In this document: piece by piece, positions 31,187 to 40,129 of the stretch
Position numbering within the stretch: position 1 is the first letter of the stretch
Layout: each line of letters begins with the position of its first letter
From: Clostridia bacterium
GTDB taxonomy: Bacteria; Bacillota; Clostridia; Oscillospirales; Acutalibacteraceae
Length of the DNA: 50,803 nucleotides
Assembly: GCA_024692685.1 (NCBI GenBank)
Contig: JAILMJ010000025.1
Coordinates: 1-50,803, forward strand
Direction of reading: 5' to 3'
The notes under the pieces: model-generated
What the model saw: only the letters and a program-made list of their open reading frames with translations
Database searches by the model: none
What the model was told of the DNA's origin: nothing
Made by a program: the position numbers and the translations under genes

Positions 31187-31216
31187 TTTACAAAAGTTGC
31201 GGTTTCGTTGTATATT
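31187..31216 (+). promoter_or_regulatory. Possible promoter for the tcdA-recG-metH unit
   Basis: -35 TTTACA (31187-31192), 18-bp spacer, -10 TATATT (31211-31216). Weaker than the other promoters in the window but correctly placed 36 bp before tcdA. Confidence 0.4.
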
Positions 31217-31251
31217 ATTGTATGCGCATATTATAAAAAGGATTTCTGATT

Positions 31252-31965
31252 ATGGATAAAAAAGAAGAAAATCAGTTTATACGCCAGACAATGATACTCG
31301 GCGAGGAATCACTTAATAAACTAAATAACTCTAAGGTCATTATATTCGGTCTCGGCGGTGTGGGTTCATATGTTGCGGAAGCTCTTGCACGAGCCGGCAT
31401 CGGCACATTCACATTGGTTGACAGCGACAAGTTTTCTATAAGCAACCTTAACCGTCAGCTCGGCGCTCTTCATTCAACAGTCGGCAGACTTAAAACAGAA
31501 GTTACGGCAGAAAGAATCAAAGATATCAATCCGGATGCAAAAATCAGCATTGTCAATGAATTTTATCTGCCGCAAAATTCAGAGTTGTTCAGCCTATCCT
31601 CGTATGATTATATTGCCGATGCCATTGATACGGTTACGGCTAAAACAGACCTTGCGCAAAAAGCATATAAATTGTCAGTTCCGATAATATCCTGTATGGG
31701 AACCGGGAATAAAAAAGACCCTACTCTCTTCAGAATATCCGACATATTCAAAACAAGTGTTTGCCCGCTTTGCAGAACAATGAGATATGAATTAAAGAAA
31801 AGGAACATCCCGAAACTAAATGTAGTTTGGTCACCGGAACCCCCTTCAAAAAAAATCTCTTTGTCTGACGATGACGGCAGAACTCCCGGCAGTCTTTCTT
31901 TTGTGCCCGGTGCTGCAGGTCTTATTATGTCCGGGAAAATTATAATGGATTTGAGCGGTAAATAA
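31252..31965 (+). CDS. tcdA: tRNA threonylcarbamoyladenosine dehydratase (ThiF family)
   Basis: 237-residue E1-like enzyme (CsdL/TcdA) that uses ATP to cyclise t6A37 of ANN-decoding tRNAs to ct6A. The ATP-binding motif is IIFGLGGVGSYVAEALARAGIG, then DSDKFSISNLNRQ with the conserved Asn-Arg-Gln and ADAIDTVTAK. The crossover region has TSVCPLCRTMRYELKKRNI, and VVWSPEPP is typical of TcdA rather than MoeB/ThiF. The C-terminus GSLSFVPGAAGLIMSG is the standard end. It is the first gene of a compact plus-strand operon, with the next gene 2 nt after its stop. Confidence 0.93.
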   Translation: MDKKEENQFIRQTMILGEESLNKLNNSKVIIFGLGGVGSYVAEALARAGIGTFTLVDSDKFSISNLNRQLGALHSTVGRLKTEVTAERIKDINPDAKISIVNEFYLPQNSELFSLSSYDYIADAIDTVTAKTDLAQKAYKLSVPIISCMGTGNKKDPTLFRISDIFKTSVCPLCRTMRYELKKRNIPKLNVVWSPEPPSKKISLSDDDGRTPGSLSFVPGAAGLIMSGKIIMDLSGK

Positions 31966-31967
31966 TT

Positions 31968-33434
31968 ATGAAAAAACTGTTTTGTTTATTAATGTCAATT
32001 ACATTGGTTCTGGCTGTTTTTGCTTCGTGCGGCAAAAAAGAGATTGCTCCCAAAAGCGAAGACGAGGCCGAAGAGGAAGAAAGCGCCGAAAACCTGCTTC
32101 GTCTTGCGTACTCTAAAAACGATTCACTTGACCCGTATGAGATGGAAACAGAACTGAATTATCAGATAAGTTCTCTGGTTTTTGACGGACTTTTCAAATT
32201 GGATAAGTCATATAAACCTCAGCCGTGTATCGCGCAGGGCGGTATTGTTGCAGAATCGGGAATAACCGTTACACTCAATGACGTTTCTTTCAGCGACGGC
32301 AGTAAGGTAACCGCCACGGATATTATTTCATCATTTAATAAAGCGAAGGAATCAGATATATATTCGCCGAGACTTGATAACATAGAATCGGCTTCGGCCT
32401 CATCATCAACAATGGTGCTTTTTAAACTTTCAAGCCCCGACCCTTACGCTCTGGCGTGCCTTGATTTTCCTATAGTCAAGTTTGACAGAGGAGAAGATGA
32501 ATTACCGATTGGCTCAGGCAGATACCTTTACGCCAAAAGCTATGATAACCTTTATCTTGTTGTTAATGTCAATAAAACCGGGTTTAATCCCTTAATGAAA
32601 ACGATTGCTCTTGAGCCGGTTCACGAGAGCGAAAGCGTCGAAAGCAGTCTTGTAATTGGAGGCAAAAGCTTTTCATATAATAATTTGTCTTCCGGTGAAT
32701 TCTCCAGAATAGACGCTTTGAGTTATGAAGTTGTGCAGAACAATCTTGTGTTCCTCGGTTTCAACGAGGACAGTGAATTCTTTTCTGATCCGCTTGTCCG
32801 AAAAGGTGTAAGCACAAGTTTAGACAGAGACGCTATAACTACATCGGCTTTTCAGTATCACGCAGTCCCGACAGCATTGCCCTTTAACCCCTCCTGGTAC
32901 GCACTTGAAGCAAAAATCAGTGAATTGAAGTTTTCGGAGGAAGATGCTAAGACCTATCTTAAAGAATCAGATGTTGAACCGGAAAGTGGAGAAGTTGTGC
33001 TTCTTTGCAACAGAGAAAACGAGTTTAAATATCAGACGGCAGTTCAGGTTAAAAGTATGCTTGAGAATGTCGGCTTCTTTGTAAGACTTAAAGACTATAA
33101 TGAAGAAGACTACGTTAATGAATTAAAATACGGCACATACGATTTATTCATCGGCGAAATAAAACTCAGTGCCGATATGAATCTTAGAAATCTTTACGAT
33201 ATAGCCGCTCCGTATGATGAGGATGTTCAGGGTACGAGTCTTTCAAGGTATATTGAACTTCTTAAAGGCGAATGCGAAATAATGGACTATATCAACAGTT
33301 TCAACGAAGACTTTCCTTTTATTCCTCTGTGTTTCAGAGACGGTATCGCTTCGTTCACAAAATCAATGCAGGTTAAAGAAGGCTTCAATGATGTCGATGT
33401 TTTTTATGATATAGAATCCTGGAGCATAAAATAA
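31968..33434 (+). CDS. Family-5 extracellular solute-binding lipoprotein (oligopeptide/nickel type)
   Basis: 488-residue lipoprotein: type II signal peptide MKKLFCLLMSITLVLAVFASC with C21 as the lipidated residue and an acidic linker (EDEAEEEES). The SBP_bac_5 fold is recognisable from LVFDGLFKLDKSYKPQPCIAQGG near residue 68, VTLNDVSFSDGSKVTATDIISSFNKA, and the later DPLVRKGVSTSLDRDAITTS. Family members feed peptides or metal chelates to ABC importers, but no permease or ATPase gene is in the window, so it is an orphan component or has another role. It overlaps recG by one base (TAATG). Confidence 0.85.
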   Translation: MKKLFCLLMSITLVLAVFASCGKKEIAPKSEDEAEEEESAENLLRLAYSKNDSLDPYEMETELNYQISSLVFDGLFKLDKSYKPQPCIAQGGIVAESGITVTLNDVSFSDGSKVTATDIISSFNKAKESDIYSPRLDNIESASASSSTMVLFKLSSPDPYALACLDFPIVKFDRGEDELPIGSGRYLYAKSYDNLYLVVNVNKTGFNPLMKTIALEPVHESESVESSLVIGGKSFSYNNLSSGEFSRIDALSYEVVQNNLVFLGFNEDSEFFSDPLVRKGVSTSLDRDAITTSAFQYHAVPTALPFNPSWYALEAKISELKFSEEDAKTYLKESDVEPESGEVVLLCNRENEFKYQTAVQVKSMLENVGFFVRLKDYNEEDYVNELKYGTYDLFIGEIKLSADMNLRNLYDIAAPYDEDVQGTSLSRYIELLKGECEIMDYINSFNEDFPFIPLCFRDGIASFTKSMQVKEGFNDVDVFYDIESWSIK

Positions 33435-35476
33435 TGAATGTTAATGACAGTATCAACCTTATAAACGGAGTCGGTAAAAAGAAGGAAGAACTTTTTAATA
33501 AACTCGGTATTTACACCGTATTTGATTTGCTATTTTATTTTCCCAGAGCTTATGAAGACTGGGGAAACGAATACTCTATTGACAGTGCGCCATTAAATGA
33601 AAAAGTCTGCATAAAGGCCTATGTCGGCTCGACAGTAAGAGAGCATTTCATCAGAAAAGGTATGACCACATACAGCCTCGATATAACCGACGGAAAATCG
33701 GTTATGGATATTGTTTTTTTTAACAACAAATATGCTGCGTCGGCTCTTGAAATGGGAAAGGAATACCGTTTTTTCGGCAAAATAAATTCATTCGGCAAAC
33801 ACCTCAAATCAATGAATTCGCCTCAATTTGTTCCCGTCTCAGGCGATGCAGGCAAGATGAGGCCTATCTATCCCCAGAGCGCCGGTCTGTCTTCAAGGCA
33901 AATAGAAAAAGTAATTAAAACCGCTATCGACTCTTTAACGTATATCCCTGACTGTTTGCCTGATAACATCAGAAAAGACTACTGCCTGATGACCGGCTCG
34001 GATGCATTTCACAATGTACACTTTCCGGAAAACGAAGATTACCTGATTGAAGCCAAAAGAAGATTGGTTTTTGAAGAACTGTTTCTGCTCCAGATAGGTT
34101 TACTGCGTCTCAAAATAAAAGCGGCAAAACAAACAAGTATCGTAATAAAAACCGATTGTACCGATGAATTTTTAAAGTTACTCCCTTTTACCCTCACCGG
34201 TGCCCAGAAAAGGGCAATCAACGAAGGAATGAAAGATATGGCAACCGGGAAACCGATGAACCGGCTTCTGCAAGGAGATGTCGGTTCGGGAAAAACCGCA
34301 GTTTGCGCAGCGATTATATACAATGTCATCAAAAACGGTTATCAGGCTTCACTTATGGCTCCGACCGAAGTGCTGGCGAATCAGCACTACAAAACATTTC
34401 TGAAATTTTTTGAAAAAACAGATATTAAAATTGCTTTGCTTACAGGTTCATTGACACAAAAAGAAAAAAACGCTATTAAAAAAGACCTTGCGGACGGAAA
34501 AACTGACCTGATAATAGGTACACACGCAGTTATACAGAAAGATGTTGTTTTTAAAAACCTGGGAATTGCCGTAACAGACGAGCAACACAGATTCGGCGTT
34601 AATCAAAGAGGTCTTCTGACTGCAAAGGGCAATAATCCTCACGTGCTTGTTATGTCTGCAACTCCTATTCCGAGAACCCTCTCATTAATAATCTACGGTG
34701 ATCTCGACCTCAGCATACTTGATGAAATGCCGGCAGGCCGACAGAAAACCGAAACATTTCTTATTAATTCCGATATCAAGGAAAGAGCCTACGGATATGT
34801 CAAAAAGCATCTCTGTGACGGCTTTCAGGGATACATAGTATGCCCGTTAATAGATACAGACGAAGAAACCGACAGTGAAGTTGCATCATCTGTTGAGATT
34901 TACAATAATCTGAAGGACGGGTATTTCAGAGGGTTCAGGCTGGGTTTACTTCACGGAAAAATGTCCCCCTCTGACAAGAAAAAAGTAATGAATGAATTTT
35001 CCGAAGGAAAGACGGATTTACTGATATCTACAACAGTCATTGAAGTTGGAGTTGATGTGCCTAACGCAGTGATTATGGTTATAGAAAATGCAGAACATTT
35101 CGGTCTTTCCCAGCTTCACCAGTTAAGGGGAAGAATCGGCAGAGGAAGCACCAAATCTACCTGTATTTTAATCTCTGACAATGAATCCGATAAAACAAAC
35201 GAACGTCTTAAAATTTTAACGGATACAACCGATGGATTTAAAATCGCTGATGAAGACTTAAGGCTCAGAGGACCGGGTGATTTCTTCGGTTCAAGGCAGC
35301 ACGGCCTGCCAAATCTTAAAATAGCCGGTCTTATATCAGATGCTGAAACGGTACGTGAAACACATATTGCCGCTGAAAAACTTCTTAAGAGCAATCCGGA
35401 TTTATCAGGAGATAATTACAATCTTATCAAATCAAGAGTAAACAAAATGTTCTCTCACGGACTAATACTTAATTAA
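33434..35476 (+). CDS. recG: ATP-dependent DNA helicase RecG
   Basis: 680-residue branch-migrating helicase that remodels stalled forks and Holliday junctions. The N-terminal wedge/OB domain starts INLINGVGKKKEELFNKLGI and is followed by the two helicase lobes: Walker A GDVGSGKTA near 280-288, the DEQH box DEQHRFG near 382, SATPIPRTL, and motif VI region QLHQLRGRIGRG. The C-terminus LRLRGPGDFFGSRQHGLPNLKIA is specific to RecG. Length is normal. Its ATG overlaps the stop of the solute-binding protein gene. Confidence 0.97.
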   Translation: MNVNDSINLINGVGKKKEELFNKLGIYTVFDLLFYFPRAYEDWGNEYSIDSAPLNEKVCIKAYVGSTVREHFIRKGMTTYSLDITDGKSVMDIVFFNNKYAASALEMGKEYRFFGKINSFGKHLKSMNSPQFVPVSGDAGKMRPIYPQSAGLSSRQIEKVIKTAIDSLTYIPDCLPDNIRKDYCLMTGSDAFHNVHFPENEDYLIEAKRRLVFEELFLLQIGLLRLKIKAAKQTSIVIKTDCTDEFLKLLPFTLTGAQKRAINEGMKDMATGKPMNRLLQGDVGSGKTAVCAAIIYNVIKNGYQASLMAPTEVLANQHYKTFLKFFEKTDIKIALLTGSLTQKEKNAIKKDLADGKTDLIIGTHAVIQKDVVFKNLGIAVTDEQHRFGVNQRGLLTAKGNNPHVLVMSATPIPRTLSLIIYGDLDLSILDEMPAGRQKTETFLINSDIKERAYGYVKKHLCDGFQGYIVCPLIDTDEETDSEVASSVEIYNNLKDGYFRGFRLGLLHGKMSPSDKKKVMNEFSEGKTDLLISTTVIEVGVDVPNAVIMVIENAEHFGLSQLHQLRGRIGRGSTKSTCILISDNESDKTNERLKILTDTTDGFKIADEDLRLRGPGDFFGSRQHGLPNLKIAGLISDAETVRETHIAAEKLLKSNPDLSGDNYNLIKSRVNKMFSHGLILN

Positions 35477-35486
35477 AGGTGATCAA

Positions 35487-36362
35487 ATGAAAATCAGTGT
35501 ATTACTCAGCAACGGCACTCCTTCACTTTCCTTTGAGGTCTTCCCTCCAAAAACAAGCGATTCATTTGAAAGCGTGAAAAGTTCAGTTTCGGAAATTGCA
35601 AAACTAAGGCCATCGTTTATGAGTGTTACCTACGGCGCCGGTGGAGGAACAAGCGAGTTTACTTTAAAAATCGCCGAAAGAATCAAAAATGAATATCATG
35701 TGCCGACTCTTGCTCATTTGACCTGTGTTTCTTCAAATACAGAAACTGTTGAAAACAAAATAAAAGATTTTCATGCAGCCGGCATTGAGAACATACTCGC
35801 TCTTCGCGGAGACATACCGGCTGACAAGCTTAATGATGACAGATCAAAATGGGATTTTGTTCACGCTTCACAGCTCATTGATGTAATTAAAAACAGCGGA
35901 TATGACTTTTGTATAGGAGCAGCCTGCTATCCTGAAGTGCATCCCGAAAGCCGCAACAAAGCTGAAGACATCCGTTATTTAAAACAAAAAGCAGACCTTG
36001 GCTGTGAATTTTTCACTACCCAGATGTTTTTTGACAACAATCTTCTCTATAACTTCTTATACAGAATCAGAGAAGCAGGCATTACAGTTCCGGTAATTGC
36101 CGGAATTATGCCTATAACAAACGCAAATCAGGTTTCCAGAGCTATAAAGCTTTCCGGCTCATTTATGCCGCAAAGATTCATAAACCTCGTTGACAAGTAC
36201 GGTGATAATCCTTCCGCTATGATGCAGGCAGGTATAATCTATGCAACGGACCAGATAATCGACCTGTATGCTAACGGAATAACCCACGTTCATGTGTATT
36301 CGATGAACAAACCGGAAGTTGCAAAAAAAATCAAAGATAATCTTTCTGAAATTGTAAAATAA
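35487..36362 (+). CDS. metF: 5,10-methylenetetrahydrofolate reductase
   Basis: 291-residue flavoprotein of the TIM-barrel MTHFR family, making 5-methyl-THF for methionine synthesis. Family motifs are LSFEVFPPKTSDSFES at the N-terminus, SVTYGAGGGTSEFTLKIAERI, AHLTCVSSN, LALRGDIPAD, ACYPEVHPES and FFTTQMFFDN. It lies 13 nt upstream of metH, and the product of this enzyme is the methyl donor of MetH. AAGGTG precedes the ATG. Confidence 0.96.
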   Translation: MKISVLLSNGTPSLSFEVFPPKTSDSFESVKSSVSEIAKLRPSFMSVTYGAGGGTSEFTLKIAERIKNEYHVPTLAHLTCVSSNTETVENKIKDFHAAGIENILALRGDIPADKLNDDRSKWDFVHASQLIDVIKNSGYDFCIGAACYPEVHPESRNKAEDIRYLKQKADLGCEFFTTQMFFDNNLLYNFLYRIREAGITVPVIAGIMPITNANQVSRAIKLSGSFMPQRFINLVDKYGDNPSAMMQAGIIYATDQIIDLYANGITHVHVYSMNKPEVAKKIKDNLSEIVK

Positions 36363-36375
36363 AGCCGGTGGTATA

Positions 36376-38754
36376 ATGAAAATACTCGATTTCATAAAAA
36401 ACAATAACGTCCTGCTTGACGGAGCAATGGGTTCCCTGCTTCAGAACAGCGGTTTGCCCTCGGGTACGAGGCCTGAACTGTGGAACATTTCTCATCCGGA
36501 AGTTATTACCGGAATCCACAAGGCTTATTTTGACGCAGGAAGTAATGTTGTTTATACCAACACTTTCGGAGCGAGCCCTCTGAATTTTGACGAAGACGAA
36601 CTTGACAATATAATTAAATGTGCGATTGAAAACGCAAAAAAAGCAAGAGAACTGTCGGAAACACCATATGAAAAATTTATCGCCTATGATATGGGACCAA
36701 CCGGTCGCCTTCTGAAGCCATACGGTGAGCTTGACTATGAAAAAGCCGTTTCCTCCTTTTCCTTACAGGCAAAGGCAGCCGAAAAATACGGAGCTGACCT
36801 CATAGTAATAGAAACAATGACTGACAGTTATGAAACAAAGGCTGCAATGCTCGGAGTCAAAGAAAGCTGCTCTCTCCCTGTCTTTGTAACAAACGCATAT
36901 AATGAAGATTCAAAGCTTCTTTCGGGTGCTTCTCCCGAGGCAATGACAGCGATGCTTGAAGGACTTGGGGCAGATGCGATTGGGCTTAATTGCTCACTCG
37001 GACCTGAAAAGCTTCTTGGCATCATAAAGAGGATAAGCGATGTTTCTTCCGTTCCGATTATCTTTAAGCCAAACGCCGACCTGCCCACTGTTACAGACGG
37101 TAAAGCGGTATATAACATTTTGCCCGAAGAATTTGCGAATTCTGTTCTAAAAGCAGCCGATTACGGAGTTTCGATTTTCGGCGGATGCTGCGGAACTGCA
37201 CCGGATTATATTTCAGCCATAAGAAAAAAAATGGACCGTATCGGGTTTAATCCGTTAAAGCCCAAAAACATCACCTGTGTTTCCTCATTTACACACAGCG
37301 TAAACTTCGGAAAGAGACCGGTTATAATCGGAGAAAGAATTAACCCCACAGGCAAAAAACCAGTTAAAGAAGCGCTCAAAAGCGGTAACATTGATTATTT
37401 GCTCAAAGAGGGTCTTGACCAATCAGAGTGTGGGGCAGATATTCTCGATGTTAACTGCGGCCTGCCCGATATAGATGAAACTAAAATGCTCACAGAAGCA
37501 GTAAGCAAACTGCAGAATACAGTTGACCTTCCGCTTCAGATTGATACCTCAGACCCTGACGCACTCAGCTCAGCTTTGCGTATTTATAACGGAAAAGCCG
37601 TTATAAACTCAGTAAACGGTAAAGCGGAATCAATGGAAAAAGTGTTTCCGATTGCTGCAAAATACGGCGGAGTCCTGATTGCTTTGACTCTTGACGAAAA
37701 CGGCATTCCCGAAACCGCAGAAGGCAGACTCATTATTGCCGAAAAAATCATTTCAGAAGCTGAAAAGTACGGTATTAAACGTAAAAACCTGATATTTGAC
37801 CCTTTGACTCTTACAGTCAGCGTTGATGATTTCGCCGCAAAAACCACACTTGAAGCGGTAAGACTTATAACCGAAAAAACAGGCTGTTATACTGTACTTG
37901 GTGTTTCAAATGTTTCTTTTGGCTTACCGCAAAGAGATTTGCTGAATTCCGTTTTTCTTGTCTCCGCGTTAAACAACGGACTCAGCAGCGCAATCATTAA
38001 TCCCAAGTCAGCTGTAATGATGAATGCCGTACTGTCTTACAACACCATAAGCGGCAATGACAGAAATTGCACTGAATATATTAACAGAATATCAGAGACA
38101 ACGAGTTTGTCCCCTGCCGTGAATGATAAAAAGAGCGGTAATAAAGACAATATAAAAGAAGGCATTTCCAACGGCAGAAAAGAGCTTGCAGTTAATGCCG
38201 TAAAGGAACTTATCGGAAAAGAAGATTCTCTCGCAATTATCAGCAATCATATTATCCCTGCGCTTGATGAAGTAGGTAAGAAATTTGAAAAAGGAATAAT
38301 CTTTTTGCCTCAGCTTCTGATCAGCGCAGATGCCGCCAAATCATGCTTTGAAATAATCAAATCCCAATTCAAAACTGATAAGGAATCAGACAAATTCACT
38401 ATTGTCCTGGCAACAGTAAAGGGAGATATTCACGATATAGGAAAGAATATTGTTAAACTTTTACTTGAGAACTACGGTTATAAAGTGATTGACCTTGGCA
38501 AAGACGTTCCCGCAAGGGATATTCTGAATGCAGCAATTAAAAACAACGCCCGCGTTGTAGGTCTGAGCGCTTTGATGACAACTACGGTACCTACAATGGA
38601 AGAAACAATTAAACTTATCCACAGCGAATTACCCGATGTTAAAGTTATGGTCGGAGGTGCGGTCTTAACCGAAGAATACGCCAATGATATAGGAGCGGAC
38701 AATTATTCCGCCGATGCTATGGAAGCAGTAAGATATGTCGAAAGTCTGATTTAA
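36376..38754 (+). CDS. metH: Cobalamin-dependent methionine synthase lacking the reactivation domain
   Basis: 792 residues in three modules. The homocysteine-binding barrel (1-290) has zinc ligands C206 in LNCSLGP and C271/C272 in FGGCCGT. The methyl-THF (pterin-binding) barrel (about 310-570) starts with VIIGERINPTGKK and has VNCGLPD and QIDTSDP. The cap plus B12-binding domain (about 600-792) has DIHDIGKN at 684-691, with H686 as the cobalt ligand. It ends directly after the B12 domain, so the C-terminal AdoMet-binding reactivation domain of the roughly 1,200-residue enterobacterial enzyme is absent, as is common in Clostridia. It transfers methyl from 5-methyl-THF to homocysteine. It is the last gene of the operon. 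Confidence 0.95.
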   Translation: MKILDFIKNNNVLLDGAMGSLLQNSGLPSGTRPELWNISHPEVITGIHKAYFDAGSNVVYTNTFGASPLNFDEDELDNIIKCAIENAKKARELSETPYEKFIAYDMGPTGRLLKPYGELDYEKAVSSFSLQAKAAEKYGADLIVIETMTDSYETKAAMLGVKESCSLPVFVTNAYNEDSKLLSGASPEAMTAMLEGLGADAIGLNCSLGPEKLLGIIKRISDVSSVPIIFKPNADLPTVTDGKAVYNILPEEFANSVLKAADYGVSIFGGCCGTAPDYISAIRKKMDRIGFNPLKPKNITCVSSFTHSVNFGKRPVIIGERINPTGKKPVKEALKSGNIDYLLKEGLDQSECGADILDVNCGLPDIDETKMLTEAVSKLQNTVDLPLQIDTSDPDALSSALRIYNGKAVINSVNGKAESMEKVFPIAAKYGGVLIALTLDENGIPETAEGRLIIAEKIISEAEKYGIKRKNLIFDPLTLTVSVDDFAAKTTLEAVRLITEKTGCYTVLGVSNVSFGLPQRDLLNSVFLVSALNNGLSSAIINPKSAVMMNAVLSYNTISGNDRNCTEYINRISETTSLSPAVNDKKSGNKDNIKEGISNGRKELAVNAVKELIGKEDSLAIISNHIIPALDEVGKKFEKGIIFLPQLLISADAAKSCFEIIKSQFKTDKESDKFTIVLATVKGDIHDIGKNIVKLLLENYGYKVIDLGKDVPARDILNAAIKNNARVVGLSALMTTTVPTMEETIKLIHSELPDVKVMVGGAVLTEEYANDIGADNYSADAMEAVRYVESLI

Positions 38755-38799
38755 TATTTTTGCTTTACAATATATAAACTTCGCGACAAGTTCTGATTA

Positions 38800-38828
38800 T
38801 TGATTTTTATCATTTTTAATGATATTAT
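38800..38828 (+). promoter_or_regulatory. Sigma-A promoter for the lipase-like gene
   Basis: -35 TTGATT (38800-38805), 17-bp spacer, -10 TATTAT (38823-38828). Confidence 0.6.
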
Positions 38829-38873
38829 TGTAGTTGTTAATACTGTTATTTCTTCTATAAGGAGGAAAGAAAT

Positions 38874-40073
38874 TTGGAAGATAATGCTTGCAAATACCCG
38901 ATAATACTTGTTCACGGTATGTTCGGATGGGGTGAAGAAGAGGGTATAAATGATTACCTTCCCTATTGGGGCGCAAATTCCTGCAACATAGTTGAACATT
39001 ACAGGGAAAAAAATTATAAAATTTACGCCGCTTCTGTAGGTCCTGCATCCAGCGCATGGGACAGGGCATGTGAATTATATGCCGCTCTGACCGGAGGAAT
39101 CGTTGATTACGGAAAGGTTCACAGTGAAAAGTCAAATCACAGAAGATACGGAAGATTTTATGACAAACCCATATTAAACGATGTCAAGAACCGCAAAAAA
39201 TTTCACCTTGTCGGTCACAGCTTCGGCGGAAACACAATACGCCTGCTTGGCCATTTGCTGACATATGGTGACGAAACGGAAAAAAACGGAACTCCCGAAG
39301 AAGAACTTTCAGAGTTATTCAAGGGCGGCCACGAGGATATGATAGCGAGCATTACAACTATTTGTGCTCCCCATAACGGCACTACCACATTCCTCGCCGC
39401 TGAAAAGTTTCACATTTTACCGGTTTTAAAAGCGATTGTATATAATTATGTCGGAATTGCGGGCCGTTCACCTGCCGAAGGAACCGTTTTTGACTTTCAT
39501 CTTGAACAGTACGGACTCAGCGATACACCCGGCAAAAAAGATGCTTTTCCGTTCAGAAGAGCGAAAAAGCAGTTTAAACATAATCAAGATAATATTGAGT
39601 TTGATATGTGTCCTTCCGGAGCAAAAAAGCTCAATGACTATATGGAAATATCTCCTGACATTTATTATTTTTCATATTCGTACAATTCAGTCACATTGAA
39701 TGTCACCGGTGCTGTTCACGTTCCGTCCAAGACAGATTTTCCGTTCCTGACCGGCACTTCAACACTTATTTTGCTTTACAACAAGCTTTTCAGGCCCGAC
39801 GGAGATTACAGATTTGAAGATTATTGTAACGACGGCCTTGTTGATCTTCCTTCTGCTCTTCACCCTAAGGATGAACCTTTCAGGCAGTACAAAATCGGAG
39901 ATAAAATTGAACCGGGTATCTGGAATGTAATGAAAACACGTGACGGAGATCACGGCTCACCTATCGGTCTGTTTACAACTGACGACAAAACTTTCATGCT
40001 TTATGATGAAATCTTCGGTTTGCTTGCCGAGGTCGAAAAGAAAAGAAAAAGAAAAGCAAAAATAAATAAATAA
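38874..40073 (+). CDS. Lipase-like alpha/beta hydrolase (family I.5/I.6 type) without signal peptide
   Basis: 399-residue hydrolase related to staphylococcal/Geobacillus triacylglycerol lipases. The N-terminus YPIILVHGMFGWG is the oxyanion segment. The catalytic triad is readable: S116 in LVGHSFGGN, D320 in CNDGLVDLPS and H360 in RDGDHGSPIG. Staphylococcal-type features include ICAPHNGTTTF, YWGANSCN and SSAWDRACELYAALTGGIVDYG. The protein begins five residues before the first strand, so no export signal exists. The basic tail (KKRKRKAKINK) is also unusual. Translation starts at TTG: AAGGAGG lies 8 nt before it and no ATG occurs in frame nearby. It has its own promoter. Confidence 0.85.
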   Translation: MEDNACKYPIILVHGMFGWGEEEGINDYLPYWGANSCNIVEHYREKNYKIYAASVGPASSAWDRACELYAALTGGIVDYGKVHSEKSNHRRYGRFYDKPILNDVKNRKKFHLVGHSFGGNTIRLLGHLLTYGDETEKNGTPEEELSELFKGGHEDMIASITTICAPHNGTTTFLAAEKFHILPVLKAIVYNYVGIAGRSPAEGTVFDFHLEQYGLSDTPGKKDAFPFRRAKKQFKHNQDNIEFDMCPSGAKKLNDYMEISPDIYYFSYSYNSVTLNVTGAVHVPSKTDFPFLTGTSTLILLYNKLFRPDGDYRFEDYCNDGLVDLPSALHPKDEPFRQYKIGDKIEPGIWNVMKTRDGDHGSPIGLFTTDDKTFMLYDEIFGLLAEVEKKRKRKAKINK

Positions 40074-40074
40074 T

Positions 40075-40129
40075 AATTCACCGGATAAATCACTTAAATA
40101 ATTCAAAGATTTATCCGGTGAATTTTTTT
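40075..40129. terminator. Bidirectional intrinsic terminator
   Basis: A 16-bp perfect stem (40076-40091 with 40108-40123) is followed by seven T residues on the plus strand; on the minus strand it is followed by ATTATTTATTTATTT. It separates the lipase gene from the converging flavoprotein genes. Confidence 0.88.
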
